Assembly: GCA_958439725.1 (NCBI GenBank)
Contig: CAUBWJ010000023.1
Span: 1 to 33,859 of the forward strand
Reading direction: 5' to 3'
Length of the DNA stretch: 33,859 bases
DNA from: an uncultured Muribaculaceae bacterium
GTDB taxonomy: Bacteria; Bacteroidota; Bacteroidia; Bacteroidales; Muribaculaceae
A program made the position numbers and the translations under genes. The notes below the pieces were generated by a model. That model searched no databases and had not been told where the DNA came from. It saw only the letters and a list, made by a program, of their open reading frames with translations. This document shows positions 8,177 to 15,937 of this stretch, piece by piece (position 1 is the stretch's first letter; every line of letters starts with the position of its first letter).

Positions 8177-9117
8177 CAGGATATAGTGAGGAGTGTTCGG
8201 CGTTTGCAGCCGAATGGAACGATGGCGGAAAAGATTTTGTCGTGGCCCATACTTCGGGATCAACCGGCACGCCGAAAGAGATAAGGCTGAGCAAAAATGA
8301 CATGGCTACTTCAGCCCGTGCCACAAACCGTTTCTTCGGGATTGACTCCGGGTCTTTGCTCCATCTGCCTCTTTCGCCATCTTATATCGCAGGAAAGATG
8401 ATGATTGTAAGGGCTTCCGAGGCCGATTGTGCACTTTTGGCCGAGAAGCCATCGTCATCACCTCTGGCTGACTATGTCGGGCGTGATATTACGCTCTCTG
8501 CTGTAGTTCCCTCGCAGATTCCGGGACTTCTGAACGGAAAGGGCTGGCGGAAAATTGACAATCTGATTATTGGCGGTGCTCCGCTCTCGGCTCCGACAGA
8601 AAGAAAACTCCTGAAGATAGGGCTGCCGACATACGCCACATACGGCATGACCGAGACCTGCAGTCATGTGGCCCTGCGAAAACTCGGAAGCGAGTTTTTC
8701 AGGGCACTTCCCGGAATCAGTTTTTCTCTGGATGAGAGGGGATGTCTTGCCATAGATGCACCGCAGTTCTCTTTTAAGAGGGTGGTGACCAATGACCTTG
8801 CGGAGCTTGACGGAGCATGGGCTTTCCGGTGGCTTGGGCGTTACGACAACGTGATCAACTCCGGTGGCATAAAAATCATTCCCGAGGCAATTGAGGCGAG
8901 AATAGCGCCATTAATGGGCGATGTTCCGTTTTATATCAGTTCGCGCGAAAGCGAGCGCTGGGGCAGGGAAGCGGTTCTGATTGTCGAGGGGGAGACGTCG
9001 CCCGTAAGTCTTGCGCAGCTTAAGGAGCAACTGGGAGTGATATGCCCCAAAGAGATAATATGTGAGCCGAAATTCGACCGCACTTCTTCCTCAAAGATAA
9101 TCCGAAGGAGCTATTGA
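8167..9117 (+). CDS. menE: o-succinylbenzoate-CoA ligase, short form
   Basis: An AMP-forming acyl-CoA ligase of 316 residues that makes o-succinylbenzoyl-CoA, the MenB substrate. The P-loop AHTSGSTGTPKE begins within the first 30 residues. The A5 motif YGMTET, the hinge-region GRYDNVINSGGIKI and the C-terminal lysine region SSSKIIRR are all present. Full-length ANL ligases carry well over 100 residues ahead of the P-loop. This protein lacks nearly all of that N-terminal subdomain, as Bacteroidetes MenE proteins tend to, here to an extreme degree. The start overlaps menC by 10 bases and no upstream in-frame coding is lost. It ends 20 bases before the convergent coaE, with no obvious hairpin between them. 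Confidence 0.93.
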   Translation: MELTGYSEECSAFAAEWNDGGKDFVVAHTSGSTGTPKEIRLSKNDMATSARATNRFFGIDSGSLLHLPLSPSYIAGKMMIVRASEADCALLAEKPSSSPLADYVGRDITLSAVVPSQIPGLLNGKGWRKIDNLIIGGAPLSAPTERKLLKIGLPTYATYGMTETCSHVALRKLGSEFFRALPGISFSLDERGCLAIDAPQFSFKRVVTNDLAELDGAWAFRWLGRYDNVINSGGIKIIPEAIEARIAPLMGDVPFYISSRESERWGREAVLIVEGETSPVSLAQLKEQLGVICPKEIICEPKFDRTSSSKIIRRSY

Positions 9118-9137
9118 AACTGTTGTTTTGACTTCAT

Positions 9138-9722
9138 TTATTTCCGACAGTCAGGCAAATCGAGCAAAGCTTCTATCTGGGGAAGGACGGCCTGGGCGCC
9201 GTCGTTGTTTATGACGCGTTTCTTCAATGCCGGAATAGCTTCTTCTTCGGCTTTCTGGGCTTCCATCCTTTTTTCTATTTCCGGTATGCTCAGATTGTTT
9301 CTGGCGATTACGCGGTCGATGCGGATTTCTTTCGGCGCCGTAACTTCCCATATTTCGTCAACCAGAGCATCCATGCCTGATGAATGCAGAATGGCAGTCT
9401 CCACAAAACATATCTTTCGGCTCGAGCTCCACTCTCTGAAATGGTCGCGTACATGGCGGTGTACAATTCTATTGAGTGCTTCGAGAGCCTGCGTGTCCGA
9501 AAAAACTTTTTGAGCCAGAATCCTGCGGTCGATGCCGGAGGCGGTGACGGCCTCACGGCACACTTCGGTACTGATGGCGAGTTTTATATCCTCGCTTTCC
9601 TCCATAATCTGTCGGGCCTGAGAATCACAGTCGTAGATTTCATAGCCCATGCATCCGAGCACGCGTGCCACTACGCTTTTACCGGAGCCTATACCTCCGG
9701 TAATGGCTATTATTCTGTTCAT
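9138..9722 (-). CDS. coaE: dephospho-CoA kinase
   Basis: A 194-residue P-loop kinase that performs the last step of coenzyme A synthesis, phosphorylating the ribose 3'-OH of dephospho-CoA. The Walker A motif GGIGSGKS is at residues 9-16, followed by YEIYDCDSQARQIM, with the conserved Asp of the CoA-binding region, and the LID-like RNNLSIPEIEKRMEAQ. Length and motifs are normal. Its ATG overlaps the 3' end of the YbbR-domain gene by 4 bases, so it is translated from the same transcript as that gene and probably yajC. Confidence 0.96.
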   Translation of the reverse strand: MNRIIAITGGIGSGKSVVARVLGCMGYEIYDCDSQARQIMEESEDIKLAISTEVCREAVTASGIDRRILAQKVFSDTQALEALNRIVHRHVRDHFREWSSSRKICFVETAILHSSGMDALVDEIWEVTAPKEIRIDRVIARNNLSIPEIEKRMEAQKAEEEAIPALKKRVINNDGAQAVLPQIEALLDLPDCRK

Positions 9723-10699
9723 TTCGATGTCTGGAAGATGTATTCCACACTGTCGGGGTGGAAAGTTACGTTATGGTAGTGATCGGGAGTGAGCGACGGC
9801 AAGACCTTTGTCTTGGGTTTGCTGAGGTCTATTTTGGAAGCGTCGATTGTGACCTTAAGAGGATAATCGTCGTTGAAAGCGCTCATAGGCACGAGATAGC
9901 TCACTTCCACACTCGATGGGAATGTGACGAGCTGGCTGCCTTCAGGGAGGTTGGTTACTTCTATCGGCACCATGCGGCGTTTCGATATCAGTGGTTCTAC
10001 CGGCACCGTTACCTTGACTCTTTCCGGGATGATTCTCATTCCCGGAAGTTGCTTGATTTTGAGGTCGAATATCGTAGTATCTTTCAGTTCGGAAGCTGAT
10101 CCGAGCTCCGTCTCTATCTGATGGAGTCCTGAGGGAATTTCGCTGTCGGAGTATACTTTCACCGAGTCGAAATCAGAGATGATTTCTCCGGAAATAATAC
10201 TCTGGAGCGATGCCTTTACTTCGAGATTGATTTTAAGCGGAAGCACCTTTCCCGGGGCGGTGGTGAAGGGGGCGTAGATAGAATCGGGTCTTACGCTGAT
10301 TATCTGTGCCGCCTGCCCGAAATACTCTCTGAGACGACTGTCGATTTTCATTTTCGACATCTCGAAGGTCCTGTCGGGGGTAGCGTAATCGTTGAATTTC
10401 AGTTTCAGCACCGGAGTTCTTCCTCCCCAGAATCTGATTAGCTGTGAGCCTTTGGCCTGCACCATGGCGTTGATGGTGCGTGGCACGCTTCCGATTATCA
10501 CCACCGAATCCGGAACATTGTCAATTTCCACCGGAATTTCATAATCGCGCTGCACTTCGTTGTCGAGCGAAAGGAAGATCCAGAACAGGAATGCCACGCA
10601 CACACACATCAGATACAGCACTACGTTGCGTCCTTTGGCTGAGCGAAGTGCAAGACGGCATTCCAGCAGAAACTTCTTGAGTGAATTTGGAAGGCTCAT
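9719..10699 (-). CDS. YbbR-like domain-containing membrane-anchored protein
   Basis: A 326-residue protein with a basic N-terminus, one strong transmembrane helix at about residues 26-44 (VVLYLMCVCVAFLFWIFL), and a beta-rich extracytoplasmic part with YbbR-like repeats (IPVEIDNVPDSVV; VPIEVTNLPEGSQL). YbbR/CdaR proteins in Firmicutes regulate the diadenylate cyclase CdaA. In Bacteroidetes the role is not established, and the gene is usually found next to coaE and yajC, as here. It overlaps coaE by 4 bases. I infer a periplasmic, inner-membrane-anchored protein without an assigned function. Confidence 0.85.
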   Translation of the reverse strand: MSLPNSLKKFLLECRLALRSAKGRNVVLYLMCVCVAFLFWIFLSLDNEVQRDYEIPVEIDNVPDSVVIIGSVPRTINAMVQAKGSQLIRFWGGRTPVLKLKFNDYATPDRTFEMSKMKIDSRLREYFGQAAQIISVRPDSIYAPFTTAPGKVLPLKINLEVKASLQSIISGEIISDFDSVKVYSDSEIPSGLHQIETELGSASELKDTTIFDLKIKQLPGMRIIPERVKVTVPVEPLISKRRMVPIEVTNLPEGSQLVTFPSSVEVSYLVPMSAFNDDYPLKVTIDASKIDLSKPKTKVLPSLTPDHYHNVTFHPDSVEYIFQTSK

Positions 10700-10726
10700 G
10701 GCTATTTATTAAACAAGCTCTAAGAG

Positions 10727-10764
10727 TTCAAGCCCGAAAGGCTTTCCTGCCGTCCGGGCTTGAA
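10727..10764. terminator. perfect 10-bp inverted repeat between yajC and the YbbR gene
   Basis: TTCAAGCCCG (10727-10736) and CGGGCTTGAA (10755-10764) form a perfect 10-bp stem with an 18-base loop. In the minus direction it lies 20 bases past the yajC stop and 28 bases before the YbbR ATG. No U-tract follows on either strand, so it may be an attenuator, a processing site or an mRNA-stability element and not a full intrinsic terminator. Confidence 0.45.
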
Positions 10765-10783
10765 ATGATAGGGTTAAGAGAAA

Positions 10784-11116
10784 TCAGTTGTTTGCTTTCT
10801 TCTCAGCGTCGGCGTCCTGCTGGGCTTCGATGGCCGAAGGATAAACCGAGCCTTTGTCGATTGTGATTACGGTGTCGCGTGCTATCTCAAGGTCGAATGT
10901 GGTATCGCGAACTTTGCGTATCTTGCCATAGATGCCTCCGGCGGTGACCACGTTTGAGCCAACGGTGAGGCCTTCACGGAATTTCTTTATTTCTTTCTGC
11001 TTCTTCTGCTGGGGGCGAATCATAAAGAAATAGAATATTACGATGATGGCTACAATCATCAGAATGTTCATGAGTCCGGCATTGTCGCCGGCCTGAAGAA
11101 GAATCATTGAGTACAT
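10784..11116 (-). CDS. yajC: preprotein translocase subunit YajC
   Basis: A 110-residue accessory subunit of the Sec translocon (SecDF-YajC). It has one N-terminal transmembrane helix (about residues 15-33, LMNILMIVAIIVIFYFFMI) followed by the family signature IRPQQKKQKE. The cytoplasmic domain carries LTVGSNVVTAGGIYGKI. The C-terminus is acidic/basic low complexity. An alternative ATG three codons in would shorten it slightly. It sits between the NusB-family gene and the YbbR-coaE pair, a standard Bacteroidetes order. Confidence 0.96.
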   Translation of the reverse strand: MYSMILLQAGDNAGLMNILMIVAIIVIFYFFMIRPQQKKQKEIKKFREGLTVGSNVVTAGGIYGKIRKVRDTTFDLEIARDTVITIDKGSVYPSAIEAQQDADAEKKANN

Positions 11117-11149
11117 GTCGATATTGGGTTTATATTACTGTTTGTTCAG

Positions 11150-11157
11150 CAAATATA
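11150..11157 (-). promoter_or_regulatory. possible -7 element for yajC-ybbR-coaE
   Basis: On the minus strand this reads TATATTTG and is followed by C, an exact TAnnTTTGC -7 match about 35 bases before the yajC ATG. I do not see a good -33 TTTG at 19-21 bases, so this is a weak call. Read-through from the NusB-family gene is an alternative. Confidence 0.35.
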
Positions 11158-11168
11158 GTGTTATTAAT

Positions 11169-12593
11169 TCAATTTTTAAGCAGTTTTCCTTCCTTTTTCA
11201 GATAGTTTATCACAGAGAAGAGTATTCCGTTGATGAATTGTCCGCTTTTCGAGGTGCTGTAGCAGTTGGCAATCTCGATATATTCGTTCATTGTCACGGG
11301 CACCGGGATGGAAGGGAAGTTGAGAAGTTCCGAGATGGCGGTGCACATTATTATCACGTCCATGAAGGCCAGACGCTCGGGATCCCACTGCTTCTCGTTG
11401 ATAAACTTGTCGATGTAGCTGCGGTAGGTGCCATAGTTCTCTACGGTGTCCACAAAGAGCTCGCCACCGAAGCGGGCGTCTTCATCATCCTTGAATTTCG
11501 GTAGTAGTGTGATTGGGGAAGCGGGGTCGGCTGATGCCCGCTTTATGGTCTTGATTACGAAGGTGCCAATTATGTCCAGGTCATCGTTCCAGTAGACTGA
11601 CTCCGATTCTATTGCCTCGGCAAGGATATCCGAAGGCAGGATTACGTTCTTGATTATTGATCGCCAGAACTCGCAGTCGTCCGCATAGCTTACCCCCGGA
11701 GCCGCCATATAGTCGGCATAGATATCGCTCTGCAGCACTTTGTCGAGAAGCAGTTTGAGCGTTTCTGACCCGTTGTCCCATGAAATAGGATTGCTCTTCA
11801 GATATTCTTTCATTTCAGGGCTTTCCTCGAGGTTTGCCACAAAAGTATTGTCGATAAAACGGGTGTCCGGGTTAAGGTCCTCGGGGCTCGGTAGATATTT
11901 ATGGCGTGCGTTGTCGAGGCGGCGAGCCTGCAGACGCGTCAGTTCGATCGGGAGCAGAAGCAGAGCGAAATAAAGCTCGCGTGCCTTGTCGAGGGAGCGT
12001 TCGAGCGAATTGCGTGCCTCGATAAACATTGTGCGGGTGTCGGAGAAGCCCTCGAGGGTCGAGACAAGCATTTTGAATGCGTGCTCATAGCCGGCGATGG
12101 TATAGTCGGGGTTCTTTCTGGCAGCCTCGGTGAGTTCGGGGCTTTTCTCCATAATGGTGCGGATAATCACAACCCAGAAAGCCACATCGTCCTTCATTGA
12201 AAGATCTTTGGTGCGGATATAGCTGCGGTAGGCTCCGCTCTGTGTTATCTTGCTGTAGATTGCAAGGGCCGCGTCGTTGAATGCCTCGGAATTGGCGGCA
12301 CGGCGGAAAATGACGGATCTTACGTTGACATCGCTGAACAATGAACGCACCATTTTGCCTGCCGAAAGATATTTGTTGTCGGAAATTGCTCCTACCAGTT
12401 TTTCTGATCCGGCAAGACGGAAGCCTGAAATGCGGAGGATGAGCAAAAGCAAGTCAAGATAAAGCGAATATGCATAACGTTTGTCGCGCGACTCCGATTC
12501 GGGAGCAGATTCGATATGAAAATCGCTCTGCGTCAGAAGATAGCTGTAAAGAATCTGTATGACCTTGATTCTTATCAAAACTCGATTTATCAT
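11169..12593 (-). CDS. nusB: NusB-family transcription antitermination protein with tandem internal modules
   Basis: A 474-residue member of the long Bacteroidetes NusB family. The N-terminus MINRVLIRIKVIQILYSYLL and the C-terminal NusB fold (LAFMDVIIMCTAISELLNFP, VTMNEYIEIANCYST, GQFINGILFSVINYL) are typical. NusB pairs with NusE (S10) on boxA RNA during rRNA antitermination. Bacteroidetes homologues I know of are about 300-320 residues; this one is about 160 longer. The extra length is an internal repeat. Residues about 37-190 (DKRYAYSLYLDLLLL, NKYL, YRSYI, DDVAFWVVII) parallel residues about 202-355 (DKARELYFALLLL, HKYL, YADYM, DDCEFWRSII). The C-terminal domain echoes the same Y-x-x-Y/M and FW/AF pattern. 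Whether boxA binding is retained cannot be told from sequence. Confidence 0.88.
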   Translation of the reverse strand: MINRVLIRIKVIQILYSYLLTQSDFHIESAPESESRDKRYAYSLYLDLLLLILRISGFRLAGSEKLVGAISDNKYLSAGKMVRSLFSDVNVRSVIFRRAANSEAFNDAALAIYSKITQSGAYRSYIRTKDLSMKDDVAFWVVIIRTIMEKSPELTEAARKNPDYTIAGYEHAFKMLVSTLEGFSDTRTMFIEARNSLERSLDKARELYFALLLLPIELTRLQARRLDNARHKYLPSPEDLNPDTRFIDNTFVANLEESPEMKEYLKSNPISWDNGSETLKLLLDKVLQSDIYADYMAAPGVSYADDCEFWRSIIKNVILPSDILAEAIESESVYWNDDLDIIGTFVIKTIKRASADPASPITLLPKFKDDEDARFGGELFVDTVENYGTYRSYIDKFINEKQWDPERLAFMDVIIMCTAISELLNFPSIPVPVTMNEYIEIANCYSTSKSGQFINGILFSVINYLKKEGKLLKN

Positions 12594-12623
12594 GACTCTA
12601 ATGTTCTATTTGTGGTTTTACGC

Positions 12624-12633
12624 TGCAAATTTA
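12624..12633 (-). promoter_or_regulatory. -7 element for the NusB-family gene
   Basis: Minus-strand TAAATTTGCA matches the Bacteroidetes -7 consensus, including the trailing GCA, and lies 30 bases before the ATG. No clear -33 TTTG is seen at the standard distance. A second -7-like sequence, TATCTTTGC, lies at 12691-12699 and could be an alternative start site. Confidence 0.45.
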
Positions 12634-12723
12634 CATAAAAAAACGTCTCCCCGCGCCATTTCCCGCAAAATCTTCAGTTTCCGGGCATCGGCAAAGATAC
12701 AGAATTATGGTTCGGAAGCTTTT

Positions 12724-12771
12724 AACCGACAAAACTATGCGTCATGGGGAGGATGCATAGTTTTGTCGGTT
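12724..12771. repeat. 17-bp perfect inverted repeat between thiL and the NusB-family gene
   Basis: AACCGACAAAACTATGC (12724-12740) and GCATAGTTTTGTCGGTT (12755-12771) are exact reverse complements around a 14-base loop. It lies 28 bases past the thiL stop, so an RNA hairpin could end or protect the sppA-lpxK-pnp-thiL message, although no U-tract follows. The symmetry is longer than usual for a terminator here. A recombination or protein-binding site, or a small mobile-element remnant, is possible. Confidence 0.7.
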
Positions 12772-12799
12772 GGGGATTTATCAGGGGAGAGAGGGGATT

Positions 12800-13855
12800 T
12801 CAGGCGGTGGGCTGTTCGGCGTTGTCGGCGGCCATGTGGTTGAAGCCCTGGGCGCGGAGGGGCATCTCGGCGCCGTCGCGGGTGATCATTGCCGTGCCAA
12901 GCTCGGGTTTGGTTATATGGCCGATGACTTTCACGCCTTCGATTTTGCTGACGGCGTCATGCTGGTGTAGCGGAACGGTGAAAAGCAGTTCGTAATCCTC
13001 GCCTCCGTTGAGAGCGGCCGTCACCAGATTCATTCCCAGTTCCTCGGCCATTACAGCAGTCTGATAGTCGATGGGTATGCGGTCTTCGTAAATGCGGCAT
13101 CCTGTGTTGCTTTCCTTGCATATATGGATGAGTTCGGAGGAAAGGCCGTCGCTGATGTCGATCATCGATGTGGGGGTGATACCGGCTTTGGCCAGAGCCT
13201 CTACGATATCGCGCCGTGCTTCGGGCTTGAGCTGCCGCTCGATCAGATACTCTTTTCCACCGAATTCAGGCACGAAATCCTTGTTTCCGGCCGATGCCGT
13301 TTTCTCCCTTTCAAGCAGCTGCAGACCCATATAGGCTGCGCCGAGGTCACCGCTTACGCAAATCAGGTCGGTGTCTTTGGCTCCGGAGCGTTTCACGGCT
13401 TTGTCTGGCTCCACATCGCCTATACAGGTGATGCTTATCACGAGGCCCGAACGCGATGCCGTGGTGTCGCCTCCCACCAGATCCACGCCATATACATTGC
13501 ATGCAAGCCTGATGCCGGCGTAAAGCTGCTCCATGTGTTCGACGGTGAAACGCGAGGAAACGGCAAGCCCCACGGTAATCTGCCTCGGGGTGCCGTTCAT
13601 GGCGTAGATATCCGAGAAGTTGACCACAGCGGCTTTGTAGCCAAGATGCTTGAGAGGAACGTAGGTGAGGTCGAAATGCACACCTTCAAGGAGCATATCG
13701 GTGGTGACCAGAACATCGGTCTGGGGATAACTCGCCACAGCGCAGTCGTCGCCCACACCCGTTATGGTGGATTTATTTACAGGTTCTATTCCTGCCGTCA
13801 GACGGTCGATAAGGCCGAACTCGCCGATTGACGAAATTTCTGTTTCCTGGCTCAT
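12800..13855 (-). CDS. thiL: thiamine-monophosphate kinase
   Basis: A 351-residue PurM-fold kinase that phosphorylates thiamine monophosphate to thiamine pyrophosphate. The N-terminal metal/ATP loop ITGVGDDCAV, the strand VTTDMLLEGVHFDL, the VNFSDIYAMNGTP segment with metal-binding Asp, and VSGDLGAAYMGLQLL are all family features. The C-terminal half contains MIDISDGLSSEL and LNGGEDYELLFT. Length is normal. It is the last gene of sppA-lpxK-pnp-thiL and lies 21 bases after pnp. ThDP made here is the cofactor of MenD in the neighbouring menaquinone operon, but the operons are separate and no co-regulation is visible. Confidence 0.96.
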   Translation of the reverse strand: MSQETEISSIGEFGLIDRLTAGIEPVNKSTITGVGDDCAVASYPQTDVLVTTDMLLEGVHFDLTYVPLKHLGYKAAVVNFSDIYAMNGTPRQITVGLAVSSRFTVEHMEQLYAGIRLACNVYGVDLVGGDTTASRSGLVISITCIGDVEPDKAVKRSGAKDTDLICVSGDLGAAYMGLQLLEREKTASAGNKDFVPEFGGKEYLIERQLKPEARRDIVEALAKAGITPTSMIDISDGLSSELIHICKESNTGCRIYEDRIPIDYQTAVMAEELGMNLVTAALNGGEDYELLFTVPLHQHDAVSKIEGVKVIGHITKPELGTAMITRDGAEMPLRAQGFNHMAADNAEQPTA

Positions 13856-13876
13856 TGTTGTTACAGACGAAGGTTT

Positions 13877-14692
13877 TCACTCTGCGCGCTCCACGAGCTC
13901 ACGCATTATTTCCATCATTCTCGGCTGGGCCTCCATGGCGGCTTTCTGTACCTCCTCATGGGTGGGAACATCCATCACTTCTTTTCCGCCGAGGTCGGTG
14001 ATTACGGATACGCCGAACACCTTTATTCCGGCATGGTTGGCCACAATCACTTCGGGAACGGTCGACATTCCAACGGCATCACCTCCGATAATTCTGAAAT
14101 ACTCATATTCCGCGGGAGTCTCGAAAGTCGGCCCCTGGGTGCCTACATATACACCGTGCATCACGCGTATGCCTTTCTCGGCCGCGATTTTGTCGGCGAG
14201 GGCCACAAGATCGTGATCGTAGGCTTTGGTCATGGCCGGGAAGCGCGGGCCCAGACGGTCGTCGTTCTTGCCGCGGAGGGGATTCTCGGGGAAGAGGTTT
14301 ATGTGGTCGGTGATTATCATGATGTCGCCCACACGGAATTCCTTGTTCATTCCGCCGGCGGCATTGCTTACGAAAAGGGTGTCGATGCCGAGAGCCTTCA
14401 TCACGCGCACCGGGAAGGTCACCTCCTTCATATCATAGCCTTCATAGTAGTGGAAACGTCCCTGCATGGCCATGACCGGCTTGCTGCCAAGTTTGCCGAA
14501 TATCAGGTTGCCCGAATGGCCCTCAACGGTGGATACGGGGAAGTTCGGAATCTCGGTGTAGGGGATTTTCACCTGGTCGGTGATATGATCCACGAGTGCG
14601 CCAAGGCCGGTTCCGAGGATAATGGCCGTGCGGGGCATCGGACCTATTTTGTTTTTGATATAGTCAGCTGTCTGTTGGATTTTTTCAATCAT
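13877..14692 (-). CDS. punA: purine nucleoside phosphorylase, trimeric type
   Basis: A 271-residue PNP/MTAP-family enzyme that cleaves purine nucleosides with phosphate. Signatures include ILGTGLGALVDHI, the phosphate-loop VEGHSGN, MQGRFHYYEGY, SNAAGGMN and GTQGPTFETPAE, with MSTVPEVIVANH near the C-terminus. The base-recognition residue equivalent to Asn243 of human PNP appears to be Asp (about residue 233, in VSVITDLGG), with His about 12 residues later. That change may broaden or shift the purine preference. The gene lies between lpxK and thiL, a common Bacteroidales order. Confidence 0.94.
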   Translation of the reverse strand: MIEKIQQTADYIKNKIGPMPRTAIILGTGLGALVDHITDQVKIPYTEIPNFPVSTVEGHSGNLIFGKLGSKPVMAMQGRFHYYEGYDMKEVTFPVRVMKALGIDTLFVSNAAGGMNKEFRVGDIMIITDHINLFPENPLRGKNDDRLGPRFPAMTKAYDHDLVALADKIAAEKGIRVMHGVYVGTQGPTFETPAEYEYFRIIGGDAVGMSTVPEVIVANHAGIKVFGVSVITDLGGKEVMDVPTHEEVQKAAMEAQPRMMEIMRELVERAE

Positions 14693-14762
14693 TTCGGTTA
14701 TGAGGTTTTGATTTTACTTTAGATTTAACAAGCAGGGCCCGGCTAATGTTGAATTACCGGAA

Positions 14763-15860
14763 TTAAGAAAGAGCGCGGCTTGTGCGGATCATTCTTTCGA
14801 TGGTATCCTTCAGGTCGGGCCCCTCGGAATGCATAAGGTCCACTTTTATGGGGATATAATATGCGTATTTCCTGAGCTGGTGAGGAAAATATGGGTTGTT
14901 CATGAGCCTTACGGCGTCTTTTTCAGTGGTGAGGAGGAGCTTTCGCCGTCCGGGCATGGAGTTGAACTTCTCAAGGATGCTGTCCATGTCGGAATGTGTG
15001 AAATGATGGTGGTCGGAGAAACGCTTGATTTTGAATTTGGCGCCGAAGCTTCTTACATATCTGGCAAACGGCTTCGGATTGGCCACGCCGGTTACAGCCA
15101 GAATGGTGTCCTCCGGTCCCAGAGTCTCAAGCCCCGGATCGGAGGGCGCTGACTCGAAGAGCGGTACAGGCTTCTCGTAATTGTAGCCGGTGAAGTAGAG
15201 CTGCTGGTATTTGAAGAGTTCGAGACGCTCTTTGAATATGCGGCAGTCCATAGGCTTCATTTCCTTGGGGCATTTCGTCACCACCACTATATCCGCGCGG
15301 TTCAGAGCCGACATAGGCTCGCGGAGGCGTCCGAAGGGCAGAAGGTGGTCAAGGAAAGCCGGACGGTTGCGTTCCATGAGCACAACAGAAATGGTGGGCT
15401 TCACGTAACGGTGCTGGAAGGCGTCATCAAGCACCAGCAGATTAAGCGAGGGATTGGCCTCGCGCATGGCCTCGATACCTTTCACACGGTTTTCGCATAC
15501 GGCTACCGTAACACCGCGCTCACGGAATTTCCGGTAAATCTGATACGGTTCGTCGCCGATGGTGTCGGGGGTGCTGTGCTCCGTAGCAAGGACAAAACCT
15601 TTGGTCTTGCGTTTATAGCCCCGGCTAAGGACGCCGATGTTGTATTTGGAGCATAATGACTCCACTATGTATTCGGTATGCGGCGTTTTACCCGAACCTC
15701 CCATGGAGAGGTTGCCGACCACGATTATAGGAATGTTGAATTCTTTCTGTTTAAGGAATATGCCATGGTTGAACATCGCATTACGCACCGACATTACCCA
15801 GCCGTAAATTTTGCTGACCGGGTAAAGAATAAGGAACGATAGCAGATTTCTCTTAGCCAT
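14763..15860 (-). CDS. lpxK: tetraacyldisaccharide 4'-kinase
   Basis: A 365-residue lipid A biosynthetic kinase that phosphorylates the 4' position of the disaccharide precursor on the inner face of the inner membrane. The N-terminus has a hydrophobic stretch (LLSFLILYPVSKIYGWVM), followed by the Walker A motif VVGNLSMGGSGKTPH. LVLDDAFQHRYVKP (the family DDGFQH region) and LLTTEKDAVRL further identify LpxK. Length is normal. It is co-directional with sppA upstream (77-base gap) and pnp downstream (70-base gap). Its presence indicates a Gram-negative cell with LPS or lipooligosaccharide. Confidence 0.96.
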   Translation of the reverse strand: MAKRNLLSFLILYPVSKIYGWVMSVRNAMFNHGIFLKQKEFNIPIIVVGNLSMGGSGKTPHTEYIVESLCSKYNIGVLSRGYKRKTKGFVLATEHSTPDTIGDEPYQIYRKFRERGVTVAVCENRVKGIEAMREANPSLNLLVLDDAFQHRYVKPTISVVLMERNRPAFLDHLLPFGRLREPMSALNRADIVVVTKCPKEMKPMDCRIFKERLELFKYQQLYFTGYNYEKPVPLFESAPSDPGLETLGPEDTILAVTGVANPKPFARYVRSFGAKFKIKRFSDHHHFTHSDMDSILEKFNSMPGRRKLLLTTEKDAVRLMNNPYFPHQLRKYAYYIPIKVDLMHSEGPDLKDTIERMIRTSRALS

Positions 15861-15937
15861 GGCGCGTATATATCGGCATCAGCCCCCGATTAAGTATAAC
15901 TTCGCATTCGGAAGAGTCCTTGAACCGGGGATGTGAT

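Noticed and set aside
9118..9137. Bidirectional terminator between convergent menE and coaE
   Set aside because: Only 20 bases separate the genes and no stem-loop of useful length can be drawn there.
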